A stretch of DNA of 64,000 nucleotides from the NCBI RefSeq assembly GCF_030450125.1, contig NZ_CP123923.1:5332001-5396000 (forward strand), given 5' to 3'. The notes under the pieces were generated by a model. The model did no database searches and was not told the DNA's origin. It saw nothing but the letters and a program-made list of their open reading frames with translations. This DNA is from Streptomyces sp. WP-1. Its GTDB lineage: Bacteria; Actinomycetota; Actinomycetes; Streptomycetales; Streptomycetaceae. The position numbers and the translations under genes are program-made. Below are positions 36,977 to 45,209 of this stretch, piece by piece (the first letter of the stretch is position 1; every line of letters begins with the position of its first letter).

Positions 36977-38608
36977 TCAGGCCCACTTGGCCTGGAGCAG
37001 GTTGATCCCCGGGTACGGCTGCGCCCTTATCCCGGTGAGCAGGCGGGGGTCCCAGGCGGTCATCAGCTCGTTGTGGACGACCGGGTAGAGCACGGCCTGT
37101 TCGGCGACGACGTCGATGCAGTCCTGGACCATCGCCTTCTTCCGCGCGGGGTCCGGCTCCCGGGTGGCGCGGTCCATGTCCGTGAAGAGCCGCTTGGCGA
37201 CGGGGTGGCCGGCCCAGCGGGTGTACCGCATCCAGAGGTTCTGGGGCCCGTAGTTGTAGTGCATGATCAGGTCGGCGTCGAGCCCGAACTGGTTGGGGTC
37301 GGAGGCCGCGGCGACGACTTGGTAGTCCTGCCGCTGATCCATCTTGGTGAAGACGGCGGTGGTCTCCTGCGGCGCCAGGGTGGTGCGGACGCCGATCGCG
37401 TCCCAGGACGCCTTGATGGTCGGCAGGCAGTCCACGATCCAGCTGACGTTGACAGCCAGGAGGTTGATGCTGAGCCCGGTGACGCCCGCGGCTCTCAGCA
37501 GCGCCTTCGCCTTGTCCGGGTCGTGGTCGTACACGGTCCTGGCCCGCCGGTACGACGGGTTTCCCTGGTCGAGGAAGGAGGAGGCGGCCCTTCCGTGTCC
37601 CTTGAGCGCGACCTCGACCATCTTCTCCTTGTCGATGGCGTAGTGCAGGGCCTGGCGTACCCGGACGTCGTCGAAGGGCTTGTGCTGTGTGTCGAACATC
37701 AGGAACAGGTTGTTCATCCCGGCGCCGCCGGCGACCTTGAGGCCGCCCTGTTCGAGCCTGCTGATGTTGGCGTACGGGATGTTGTCCGCGATCTGCGCGC
37801 CCGCGCCGGTCCCGGAGATCCTGGCGACGCGGGGGGCGGCGTCCACGATGGTCAGCCAGTTCATCTTCCGGAACGCGGGCCTGCGGGGGCCGTTGTAGCC
37901 GTCGAACGCCTCGAACGTCGTATTGGACTTCGGGTGATGCGCGGTCTGCCGGTACGGCCCCGATCCCACCGCCAGCCCCTTGATCGCGTCGTCCCAGGCG
38001 CCGGGCCGCCCGAACACGTGCTCGGGCATGATCTTGGCGAGCGTGAGCCGCGAAAGCCCGTCCGGGAAGGGGAACTTGAGCACGAGCTCGACGCTGTCAC
38101 CGCCGGTCTTCCTGACCCCTTCCAGCCAGCTCTCGAAGAACCCCTTGGCGAGGGTCTGGGTCTTCGGGTCGAGGATCCGGTCGAACACGAAGACGACGTC
38201 GTCGGCGGTGACGGGCTTGCCGTCGTGAAAGGTGGCGCCGGGTCGCAGCCGGAAGTGCCAGGAGGTGGCGCCGGGGTCCTTCGGCACCTCGGTACCGAGC
38301 GCGGGATAGGGCACCCGGGTGATCGGATCGGTGTCCAACAACCCTTCGTAGACATGGTTGTTGGCCGCCATCGAGAACGCCGACGCCGTCTGCGTCGGAT
38401 CCCAGCTGCCGTCGTTGCCGTACCCGATCACGGCGGTCAGCGTCCGGTCCTTGCCGCTGCCTCCGCTCCCGGTGTCGTTCGTGGACTGCGGCCCCGCGGA
38501 ACAGGCACCGAGGCCGGGCAGCGCGGCGGCCACCCCGACCGCCCCGCCCCCCACGAGCAGGGCCCGCCGGCCCGGGGCCGCCACATCGCGGATCACGTCC
38601 TCACGCAC
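36977..38608 (-). CDS. ABC transporter substrate-binding lipoprotein (family 5)
   Basis: A 543-residue extracellular solute-binding protein of the DppA/OppA class. The start GTG (complement 38606-38608) has TTGGAGG upstream and gives a signal with RR and a lipobox LGAC near residue 34, so lipid anchoring and possibly Tat export. Family text includes ASAFSMAANNHVYEGLL, PGATFHDGKPVTADDVVF and VRQALHYAIDKE. It is the first gene of the five-gene operon binding protein-DppB-DppC/D fusion-DppF-aldolase. The ligand may be a peptide or a sugar acid, since this class also includes sialic acid binders. Confidence 0.92.
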   Translation of the reverse strand: MREDVIRDVAAPGRRALLVGGGAVGVAAALPGLGACSAGPQSTNDTGSGGSGKDRTLTAVIGYGNDGSWDPTQTASAFSMAANNHVYEGLLDTDPITRVPYPALGTEVPKDPGATSWHFRLRPGATFHDGKPVTADDVVFVFDRILDPKTQTLAKGFFESWLEGVRKTGGDSVELVLKFPFPDGLSRLTLAKIMPEHVFGRPGAWDDAIKGLAVGSGPYRQTAHHPKSNTTFEAFDGYNGPRRPAFRKMNWLTIVDAAPRVARISGTGAGAQIADNIPYANISRLEQGGLKVAGGAGMNNLFLMFDTQHKPFDDVRVRQALHYAIDKEKMVEVALKGHGRAASSFLDQGNPSYRRARTVYDHDPDKAKALLRAAGVTGLSINLLAVNVSWIVDCLPTIKASWDAIGVRTTLAPQETTAVFTKMDQRQDYQVVAAASDPNQFGLDADLIMHYNYGPQNLWMRYTRWAGHPVAKRLFTDMDRATREPDPARKKAMVQDCIDVVAEQAVLYPVVHNELMTAWDPRLLTGIRAQPYPGINLLQAKWA

Positions 38609-38760
38609 GGGTCCTCCAACAAGGTCGGGGAGGCGGTAAGAGGTACGACGTCCTACGTCCGGTTCGATCAGCGCGACCATAAAAGCACCCATGTGGACGG
38701 TCAAGGGGGCACACACGAATGGGCTAGCCACCAGGGGGCGGGCCAAAGGGGGAGGAGAGG

Positions 38761-38883
38761 TGTGACCTGCGCCCCGGCTCGACGGGACGCAGCACAGCGC
38801 GCGTCCTGTTCATGTGCGGCCCCTGGCGTTCCGCGATTCTCTTGACGGCCGGGGACAAAGAGGGGAACTGGTCGGGAGAAGGA
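38761..38883 (+). pseudogene. Remnant of a HigB/RelE-type toxin (C-terminal part only)
   Basis: An open frame reads CDLRPGSTGRSTARVLFM then GPWRSAILLTAGDKEGNW, the C-terminal half of HigB-type toxins (family text: LRPGS, RILF, PWRSAILLVAGDK). No start codon or N-terminal half is present: the frame is closed by TAG at 38725-38727. The match ends near 38880 and runs in frame into the antitoxin-like start. The frame has drifted to Gly-rich text after GNWSG. Confidence 0.7.
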
Positions 38884-38893
38884 GTCGGGGAAA

Positions 38894-39024
38894 TGAGCGG
38901 ATACACCAGGTGGTCCGGCAGTGGTCACCGTGAGCGTGCGGAAGAACTGGCCGGAGGGCGGGAGCCGTTCGCCGCGGGGGCGGAGCGGCTGCTGGCGAAG
39001 GCGCGGGCGTGGCGGTGGAGATGA
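38894..39024 (+). pseudogene. 5' part of a frameshifted HigA-like antitoxin
   Basis: From ATG 38894 the frame reads MSGYTRWSGSGHRERAEEL and LLAKARAW, the N-terminal half of XRE antitoxins paired with HigB/RelE toxins, then stops at TGA 39022-39024. Homologues continue directly from this helix into the HTH, which here lies one base off in the other frame (39009 onward). A single-base deletion near 39012-39018 explains the break. Confidence 0.7.
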
Positions 39025-39212
39025 GGCGGGAGCGGGGCTTCAACCAGGCTCAGGTCGCCGAGCGCATGGGCGTGAGCAAGGGGCGGGTCTCGCAGATCGA
39101 GAGTGGGCAGGTGGCCGGGACGGAGGTCGTCGCCCGGTACGTCGAGGCGTTGGGCAAAAGCCTGGTGATGGTGGCGGTGTTCGCGGACGGGGAGCTGCGC
39201 AAGGTCGGGTGA
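39009..39212 (+). CDS. XRE helix-turn-helix protein (antitoxin C-terminal part)
   Basis: A 67-residue product starting with GTG. Its MRRERGFNQAQVAERMGVSK followed by GRVSQIESGQ is a canonical XRE HTH. In intact homologues this segment is the continuation of the 38894 frame, so it is probably the second half of a broken antitoxin. It could still be made as a small DNA-binding protein by reinitiation, since the frames overlap by 16 bases. No toxin function remains upstream. The TA pairing is inferred from N-terminal text. Confidence 0.72.
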   Translation: MAVEMRRERGFNQAQVAERMGVSKGRVSQIESGQVAGTEVVARYVEALGKSLVMVAVFADGELRKVG

Positions 39213-39306
39213 GGGGCCCGGCCGCGCGACCTCGCCGCGCCGCCGTGTGGCCCGGTCGCGGACGGTGCGGCACGGCCCGGCCCCCGGACGAGGCTGCCGG
39301 GAGGCG

Positions 39307-40455
39307 TCACATCGCCGATGGGTCGGACGTGAAGAAGGTCAGCATTTCGGTCAGGCCGTTTTCGCTGAACATCGAGGTCAGGTTGGCCGCGGACTCGGTG
39401 GCGGAGGTCTCGCTGCGGGGGAAGAGGGCCGACTCGTAGGCGGTCAGGGCGAGTTCGCGGTCGTCCGGATGCGCGGCGATGGCCTCGGCGAGCAGCGCGC
39501 CGTCGTACATGGCCAGGTTGGCGCCCTCGCCCGCGAAGGGGGACATCAGGTGGGCGGCGTCGCCCAGCAGGGTCACCCCCGGGACCCGGTCCCAGCGGTG
39601 GCCGGCGGGCAGGGCGTGGATGTGGCGCGGCGTGAGCGGGCCGTCGGCGTCCGCGACCAGCCTCCGCAGACCCTCGTCCCAGCCCTCGAAGCCCGCCAGC
39701 ACCGCCGCCTTCGCGGCCGCCGTGTCCCCGAAGTCGATCGTGCCGAGCCAGCCCTCGTCCGCCTTCACCGCCGTGTAGACGTGCAGGCTCCCGTCGGTCT
39801 CCCGGTGCGCCAGGAAGCCGCGCCCGTCGCCCAGGCTGATGAAGAACCCGCCGCCGATCAGCGCCGCGCTGCGCGGATGGCGGGTGTCGGCGTCCAGCAG
39901 ATCCGTCTCCACGAAGGAGATCCCCGTGTACGCGGGCCGCGCGGACGACACCAGCGGCCTGATCCGGGACCACGCGCCGTCCGCGCCGATCAGCAGATCG
40001 GTCGTGACGGTCGAACCGTCGGCGAACGTCACCTCGTGACGCCCCCCGCCGAGGCCCCGCGCCCCGGTCACCTTGGCGCCCCAGCGGACCGTGCCCTGCG
40101 GCAGCGAGTCCAGCAGCAGATCGCGCAGGGCGCCGCGGTCCACCTCCGGGCGGCCGCCCGCGCCGTCGTCCTCCCGGGACACATGCACGGTGCCGTCGGA
40201 GCCGACCAGCCGCATCGCCTGGCCGCCCTCGTGGATCAGCTCCCGGAACGCGTCATGGAGGCCGGCGGAGTGCAGCGCCCGCTGCCCGTTCTCCTCGTGG
40301 ATGTCGAGCATCCCGCCCTGCGTACGCGCCGCCGCGGACGCCTCCGCCTCGAAGATCGTCGCCTCGATCCCGTGCACCCGCAGGACCCGGGCGGCCGTCA
40401 GACCGCCGAGTCCCGCGCCGATGATCGCGATGGGGACGTGCTTGTCGTGTGTCAC
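39307..40455 (-). CDS. TetX-like FAD-dependent monooxygenase
   Basis: A 382-residue class A flavoprotein monooxygenase. It has the Rossmann GxGxxG motif as IIGAGLGGLTAARVL near residue 10, the TQGGMLDIHEENGQRAL text characteristic of TetX-type enzymes, the RPEVDRGALRDLLLDSLP segment, the DGAWS motif near residue 160 and the second FAD motif GDAAHLMSPFAGEGAN near residue 305. TetX hydroxylates tetracyclines; for this protein the substrate is unknown. The GTG at 40455 follows GGAGG. Tandem operator copies lie 61 bases upstream. It sits downstream of a TetR gene on the same strand. Confidence 0.88.
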   Translation of the reverse strand: MTHDKHVPIAIIGAGLGGLTAARVLRVHGIEATIFEAEASAAARTQGGMLDIHEENGQRALHSAGLHDAFRELIHEGGQAMRLVGSDGTVHVSREDDGAGGRPEVDRGALRDLLLDSLPQGTVRWGAKVTGARGLGGGRHEVTFADGSTVTTDLLIGADGAWSRIRPLVSSARPAYTGISFVETDLLDADTRHPRSAALIGGGFFISLGDGRGFLAHRETDGSLHVYTAVKADEGWLGTIDFGDTAAAKAAVLAGFEGWDEGLRRLVADADGPLTPRHIHALPAGHRWDRVPGVTLLGDAAHLMSPFAGEGANLAMYDGALLAEAIAAHPDDRELALTAYESALFPRSETSATESAANLTSMFSENGLTEMLTFFTSDPSAM

Positions 40456-40515
40456 TGGGGCCTCCCGGCCGGCCAAGGGGTTTCCACCGAACGTCTACCG
40501 AACGCCTCCACCGTA

Positions 40516-40544
40516 ACGAACATGTTCGTAACGAACAAGTTCGT
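40516..40544. promoter_or_regulatory. Two tandem TetR-type operator copies before the monooxygenase
   Basis: ACGAACATGTTCGT (40516-40529) is a perfect 14-bp palindrome. ACGAACAAGTTCGT (40531-40544) follows 15 bases on with only the two central bases off symmetry. The same perfect site recurs at 41328, in front of the TetR gene. This links the regulator to both promoters. Confidence 0.75.
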
Positions 40545-40590
40545 CGGCGGATACGAGGAAGCCGGGAGAGGTGCGCGGGGGTGTGCCGGG

Positions 40591-41295
40591 TCAGTCCGCT
40601 CGGTCGGCCGGGGCCGGGACCGGGGTCCGCGTGATGCCGTTGACCAGCACGTCGAAGCTCCAGCGCATACGGTCCGGCACCGCGCCGCCGAGCAGCATCG
40701 GCATGTGCGCCTCGATCGCCGGATGCGTCGCCCTGCTCACCGAGTGCAGGGCGCGGGCGAGGGCGTCCCAGTCGTCCGCGTGGGCGGGATCGTGCGCCTG
40801 CGTGGCGTGCTCGGCCGCCGCCGCCGTCGCGTCCTGGAGCAGCTTGTCGACGCCCCACGCGACCTGCTCGCGCGCGGCCCCGCTGCGGGAGAGCAGCTCC
40901 AGGATCCGCTCCAGCAGCCGCAGGTAGTTCTCGCCGCTGGGCCGCGCGACGAGGGCCGACCGCGCGAGCTGCGGATGCGTGAACAGGACGCGGGTGTACG
41001 ACGCGAGCACGGCCCGCAGCCGCTCCCGCCAGTCCTCCCCGGCGCCCTCCGCCACCAGGTCGACCTCGCCGAGCAGCGCGTCCAGTACGGCCGCGTGCAG
41101 CTCGGCGGTGTTGGCCACGTACACGTACAGCGAGGCCGGGCCGGTGTCCAGCTCCTGCGCCAGCCGGCGCATGGTGACCTTCTCCAGCCCTTCGGCGCGC
41201 ATGAGCCGTACGGCGGTGTCCACGATGCCCTGCCGGGTCAGCGCGGGCTTCGCGGGACGCTCCCTGCGACTGGCCGGCTCTCTTCTCACTGCCAT
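40591..41295 (-). CDS. TetR/AcrR-family repressor of the TetX-like monooxygenase
   Basis: A 234-residue regulator. The HTH at about residues 15-60 (LTRQGIVDTAVRLMRAEG, then TMRRLAQELDTGPASLYVYVAN) and a C-terminal domain of the TetR_C_1 type (AVLASYTRVLFTHPQLARS) are clear. The ATG at 41295 gives the usual basic N-terminus; a second ATG 20 bases upstream (41315) is out of frame and belongs to a short duplicated sequence. The gene lies upstream of the monooxygenase on the same strand. Palindromes in front of both genes suggest autorepression and repression of the enzyme. Confidence 0.88.
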   Translation of the reverse strand: MAVRREPASRRERPAKPALTRQGIVDTAVRLMRAEGLEKVTMRRLAQELDTGPASLYVYVANTAELHAAVLDALLGEVDLVAEGAGEDWRERLRAVLASYTRVLFTHPQLARSALVARPSGENYLRLLERILELLSRSGAAREQVAWGVDKLLQDATAAAAEHATQAHDPAHADDWDALARALHSVSRATHPAIEAHMPMLLGGAVPDRMRWSFDVLVNGITRTPVPAPADRAD

Positions 41296-41327
41296 GCCCC
41301 GGTCCTCACTGTCATGCCCCGATCGTA

Positions 41328-41341
41328 ACGAACATGTTCGT
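41328..41341. promoter_or_regulatory. TetR-type operator before the repressor gene
   Basis: A perfect copy of ACGAACATGTTCGT, 33 bases upstream of the TetR start and 61 bases upstream of recO on the other strand. It is identical to the copy at 40516-40529. Confidence 0.75.
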
Positions 41342-41402
41342 GCCGTAGGGGGGCGGCGGCGGTGGCGCCGGGCCGCCGGGGCCATGGGCGAGAATGGAGC
41401 GC

Positions 41403-42152
41403 ATGAGTCTGTTCCGCGACGACGGCATCGTGCTGCGCACCCAGAAGCTGGGTGAGGCGGACCGGATCATCACCCTGCTCACCCGGGGGCACGGCCGGGT
41501 GCGGGCCGTGGCGCGGGGGGTGCGGCGCACCAAGTCGAAGTTCGGGGCCCGGCTGGAGCCCTTCTCCCATGTGGACGTGCAGTTCTTCGCGCGCGGGAGC
41601 GAGCTGATCGGGCGCGGGCTGCCGCTGTGCACCCAGAGCGAGACGATCGCGCCGTACGGCGGCGGCATCGTGACCGACTACGGGCGCTACACCGCCGGTA
41701 CGGCCATGCTGGAGACCGCCGAGCGGTTCACCGACCACGAGGGCGAGCCCGCCGTACAGCAGTACCTGCTGCTGGTCGGCGCCCTGCGGACGCTGGCGCG
41801 GGGGGAGCACGCCCCGAACCTGGTGCTGGACGCGTTCCTGCTGCGCTCGCTCGCCGTCAACGGGTACGCGCCCAGCTTCGGCGACTGCGCCCGGTGCGGG
41901 ATGCCGGGGCCCAACCGGTTCTTCTCCGTCGCCTCCGGCGGCTCCGTGTGCGTGGACTGCCGGGTGCCCGGCAGCGTCGTACCGTCCCCGGGGACCCTGG
42001 TACTGCTGGGCGCGCTGCTTACGGGAGACTGGGAGACGGCGGACGCCTGCGAGGCGCGGTTCGTCCGGGAGGGCAGTGGGCTGGTCTCCGCCTATCTGCA
42101 CTGGCATCTGGAACGCGGGCTGCGCTCGCTGCGGTACGTGGAAAAGTCCTAG
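41403..42152 (+). CDS. recO: DNA repair protein RecO
   Basis: Recombination mediator that loads RecA with RecR in the RecFOR pathway. The 249-residue protein has the N-terminal OB-fold (LFRDDGIVLRTQKLGEADRI, then TLLTRGHGRVRAVARGVRR) and a helical C-terminal domain with a zinc finger CARCGMPGP...CVDC (about residues 165-190). Streptomyces RecO carries this four-Cys site. ATG 41403 is preferred over the ATG three codons upstream (41394). uppS follows after 48 bases on the same strand. Confidence 0.94.
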   Translation: MSLFRDDGIVLRTQKLGEADRIITLLTRGHGRVRAVARGVRRTKSKFGARLEPFSHVDVQFFARGSELIGRGLPLCTQSETIAPYGGGIVTDYGRYTAGTAMLETAERFTDHEGEPAVQQYLLLVGALRTLARGEHAPNLVLDAFLLRSLAVNGYAPSFGDCARCGMPGPNRFFSVASGGSVCVDCRVPGSVVPSPGTLVLLGALLTGDWETADACEARFVREGSGLVSAYLHWHLERGLRSLRYVEKS

Positions 42153-42200
42153 CCGGGCCAGGAGAGCCGGCCCGGAGAAGTCGTAGAGGAGTCGGAGCAC

Positions 42201-43031
42201 ATGGTGGTACGCGGGATCCTGGGGCGCCAGCGGCGCGAGTACTCGGCGCCGGAGCCGCACCCCTCCGGTGCCCGTCCGCCGAAGCTCCCCGGTGAGCTGG
42301 TCCCGAACCACGTGGCGATCGTCATGGACGGCAACGGGCGGTGGGCCAAGGAGCGGGGGCTGCCGCGCACCGAGGGGCACAAGGTCGGCGCCGAGCAGGT
42401 GCTCGACGTGCTCCAGGGCGCGATCGAGATGGGCGTGGGCAACATCTCGCTGTACGCCTTCTCCACCGAGAACTGGAAGCGCTCGCCCGAGGAGGTGCGC
42501 TTCCTCATGAACTTCAACCGCGACTTCATCCGCAAGAGCCGCGACCAGCTGGACGCGCTGGGCGTGCGGGTGCGCTGGGCCGGGCGGATGCCCCGGCTGT
42601 GGAAGTCGGTCGCCAAGGAGCTCCAGGTCGCGCAGGAGCAGACCAAGGACAACGACAAGCTCACGCTGTACTTCTGCATGAACTACGGCGGCCGGGCCGA
42701 ACTCGCCGACGCGGCCAAGGCGTTGGCGGAGGACGTGCGGGCCGGGCGGCTGGATCCGTCCAAGGTGTCCGAGAAGACGATCCAGAAGTACCTGTACTAC
42801 CCGGACATGCCGGACGTCGACATGTTCCTGCGGCCCAGCGGGGAGCAGCGGACGTCCAACTACCTGCTCTGGCAGAGCGCTTACGCCGAGCTGGTCTTCC
42901 AGGACGTGCTGTGGCCGGACTTCGACCGGCGGGACCTGTGGCGGGCGTGCCTGGAATTCGCCTCCCGCGACCGGCGGTTCGGCGGCGCGATCCCGAACGA
43001 GGAGCTGCTGGCGATGGAGGGCGACGGCTGA
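42201..43031 (+). CDS. uppS: Isoprenyl transferase (undecaprenyl diphosphate synthase)
   Basis: Cis-prenyltransferase of 276 residues that makes the C55 lipid carrier for peptidoglycan and wall polymers. Conserved regions I-V are present: NHVAIVMDGNGRWAKERGLP with the catalytic Asp near residue 41, then GHKVGAEQV, SLYAFSTENW, FCMNYGGRAEL and DVDMFLRPSGEQRTSN. The ATG at 42201 has AGGAG eight bases upstream. It is convergent with zur, 10 bases away. The extended N-terminus (about 35 residues before the first motif) is common in actinomycetes. Confidence 0.95.
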   Translation: MVVRGILGRQRREYSAPEPHPSGARPPKLPGELVPNHVAIVMDGNGRWAKERGLPRTEGHKVGAEQVLDVLQGAIEMGVGNISLYAFSTENWKRSPEEVRFLMNFNRDFIRKSRDQLDALGVRVRWAGRMPRLWKSVAKELQVAQEQTKDNDKLTLYFCMNYGGRAELADAAKALAEDVRAGRLDPSKVSEKTIQKYLYYPDMPDVDMFLRPSGEQRTSNYLLWQSAYAELVFQDVLWPDFDRRDLWRACLEFASRDRRFGGAIPNEELLAMEGDG

Positions 43032-43041
43032 GCCGCCTCCC

Positions 43042-43458
43042 TCAGTTGTTCCGCGTGGCGCACTCCGCGCACGTACCGAAGATCTCCACGGTGTGCGCCA
43101 CGTTCACATACCCGTGCTCCGACGCGATCGCCTCCGCCCACTTCTCCACCGCGGGGCCCTCCACCTCCACCGCCTTGCCGCAGCCGCGGCAGACGAGATG
43201 GTGGTGGTGCTCGCCGGTGGAGCAGCGGCGGTAGACGGACTCGCCCTCGGACGTGCGCAGCACGTCGACCTCGCCGGCGTCGGCGAGGGACTGGAGCGTG
43301 CGGTAGACGGTGGTGAGCCCGACGGAGTCGCCCTTGTGCTTGAGCATGTCGTGGAGCTCCTGCGCGCTGCGGAACTCGTCGACCTCGTCCAGCGCGGCCG
43401 CCACTGCTGCCCGCTGACGGGTCGCGCGGCCCTTCACGGGCGGTCCAGCGGTCGTCAC
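43042..43458 (-). CDS. zur: Zinc uptake regulator Zur (Fur family)
   Basis: A 138-residue Fur-family repressor that senses zinc and represses znu genes. It has the winged helix (FRSAQELHDMLKHKGDSVGL, then TTVYRTLQSLADAGEVDVLR), the GEHHHHLVCRGCG motif (first Cys pair of the structural zinc site), HTVEIFGTCAEC (second pair), and the DxEY/H metal-site residues. GAGGAGG precedes the GTG. It is the last gene of the divergent znuA-znuC-znuB-zur strand run and lies 61 bases after znuB, so it may be part of that transcript or have its own promoter. Confidence 0.95.
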   Translation of the reverse strand: MTTAGPPVKGRATRQRAAVAAALDEVDEFRSAQELHDMLKHKGDSVGLTTVYRTLQSLADAGEVDVLRTSEGESVYRRCSTGEHHHHLVCRGCGKAVEVEGPAVEKWAEAIASEHGYVNVAHTVEIFGTCAECATRNN

Positions 43459-43519
43459 TGCTGCCTCCTCACGTCTCACCCTTGACCCGGGCCATTGTGC
43501 CAGCCCGGCGCCCCGGAGG

Positions 43520-44422
43520 TCAGGCGTTGATCTCCTCCCCCGTGCCGCGCGCGGCCGGAATCACGCACTCCGCCGGACCCCCGCCCGGCCCCGCGGCCGT
43601 GGCCGCGCGGGCGCGTCGGCGGGCCAACGGGGCCGCCAGCGCGGTCAGGACGACGAACGCGGCGATGGTGAGCAGGACGATCGTCGCACCGGGCGGCACG
43701 TCCTGGTAGAACGACGCGATCGTGCCGCTGACGGTCACCGTGATGCCGAGCGCCACCGCGATCGCGAACGTCATGGCGAAGCTGCGGGTGAGCTGCTGGG
43801 CCGCCGCCACCGGCACCACCATCAGCGCGGAGACCAGCAGCAGCCCGACGACGCGCATGGCGACCGTCACCGTCACCGCCGCCGTGACCGCCGTCAGCAG
43901 GTTCAGGGCGCGCACCGGCAGCCCCGTGACCCGGGCGAACTCCTCGTCCTGGCTGACCGCGAACAGCTGGCGGCGCAGACCGAGGGTGACCAGCACCACG
44001 AACGCGGCCAGCAGGCAGATCGCGAGGACGTCGGACGGGGAGACCGTGGACAGGGAGCCGAAGAGGTAGGTCGTCAGATTGGCGTTGGAGCCCGTCGGCG
44101 CCATGTTGATGAACATCACGCCGCCCGCCATGCCGCCGTAGAAGAGCATGGCCAGCGCGATGTCGCCGCGCGTCCTGCCGTACCAGCGGATCAGCTCCAT
44201 CAGGAGGGCGCCGAGCACCGAGACCGCCGTCGCCATCCAGACCGGGGAGGTGGACAGCAGGAAGCCGAGGCCGACGCCGGTCATGGCGACGTGTCCGATG
44301 CCGTCGCCCATCAGGGCCTGGCGGCGCTGGACCAGGTAGATGCCGATGGCGGGGGCGGTGATGCCGACCAGGACGGCGGCGAGCAGGGCCCGCTGCATGA
44401 AGGCGTAGTTCAGGAAGTCCAT
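43520..44422 (-). CDS. znuB: Zinc ABC transporter permease
   Basis: A 300-residue integral membrane permease of the ABC-3 family. About eight to nine hydrophobic segments and the GDGIGHVAMTGVGLG and YGGMAGGVMFI patterns are typical. The Met start overlaps the znuC stop (ATGA). It forms the membrane pore of the ZnuABC importer. Confidence 0.94.
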   Translation of the reverse strand: MDFLNYAFMQRALLAAVLVGITAPAIGIYLVQRRQALMGDGIGHVAMTGVGLGFLLSTSPVWMATAVSVLGALLMELIRWYGRTRGDIALAMLFYGGMAGGVMFINMAPTGSNANLTTYLFGSLSTVSPSDVLAICLLAAFVVLVTLGLRRQLFAVSQDEEFARVTGLPVRALNLLTAVTAAVTVTVAMRVVGLLLVSALMVVPVAAAQQLTRSFAMTFAIAVALGITVTVSGTIASFYQDVPPGATIVLLTIAAFVVLTALAAPLARRRARAATAAGPGGGPAECVIPAARGTGEEINA

Positions 44423-45198
44423 CAGCTCAGCAGCCCCGTCCGGATCGGTTCGGCGCCCGCGGGCGCGTGCGGGTGTACGTGGTCGTGGCCCGGCAGCGCA
44501 TGCTGGCCGACGGCTCTCGGGGGCGGCCCGTCGTGCAGCACGCAGCCGTCGCGCAGGACGACCGCGCGGTCGATCAGCGGTTCCAGGGGGCCCAGTTCGT
44601 GCAGCACGAGCAGGACCGTCGTACCGGCCGCCACCTGGGACTTCAGCGTCCGGGCCAGGATCTCCTGGCTGGCCAGGTCGACGCCGGCCATCGGCTCGTC
44701 CATGATCAGCAGTTCGGGGCGGGCGACGAGCGCGCGGGCGATCAGCACGCGCTGGTGCTGGCCCCCGGACAGGGCGTTCACCGAGTCCTTGGCGCGGTCC
44801 GCCATGCCGACCCGCTCCAGGGCTTCGCGTACGGCGTCCCGGTCGTCCTTGCGGAAGAGGCCGAAGCGGGTGCGGGCGAGGCGGCCGGAGGAGACGATCT
44901 CGGTGACCGTCGCCGGGACACCGCCCGCGGCCGTGGTGCGCTGCGGTACGTAGCCCACGCGGGACCAGTCGCGGAAGGCGCGCCGGGGGGTGCCGAACAG
45001 CTCGATGGCACCGTCGGCGAGCGGGACCTGGCCGATGATCGTACGGATCGCCGTGGACTTGCCGGAGCCGTTGGCGCCGAGGAGGGCGACGACCTCGCCG
45101 CGCGAGACGGTGAGGTCGATGCCGCGCAGGACCGGCCGGCCGCCGAGGTCGGCCCGCACTCCGCGCAGGGATATGACGGGTTCGCCGTGCGTCTCCAT
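44422..45198 (-). CDS. znuC: Zinc ABC transporter ATP-binding protein
   Basis: A 258-residue ATPase with Walker A GANGSGKST (about residue 42), signature LSGGQHQRVLIA and Walker B LIMDEPMAGVD. The ATG at 45198 has AGGAG six bases upstream; an overlapping GTG at 45213 would add five residues. It couples ATP hydrolysis to zinc uptake through ZnuB. The C-terminal tail carries a His-rich end (GQHALPGHDHVHPH) that may bind zinc. Confidence 0.94.
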   Translation of the reverse strand: METHGEPVISLRGVRADLGGRPVLRGIDLTVSRGEVVALLGANGSGKSTAIRTIIGQVPLADGAIELFGTPRRAFRDWSRVGYVPQRTTAAGGVPATVTEIVSSGRLARTRFGLFRKDDRDAVREALERVGMADRAKDSVNALSGGQHQRVLIARALVARPELLIMDEPMAGVDLASQEILARTLKSQVAAGTTVLLVLHELGPLEPLIDRAVVLRDGCVLHDGPPPRAVGQHALPGHDHVHPHAPAGAEPIRTGLLS

Positions 45199-45209
45199 GC
45201 TGACTCCTG

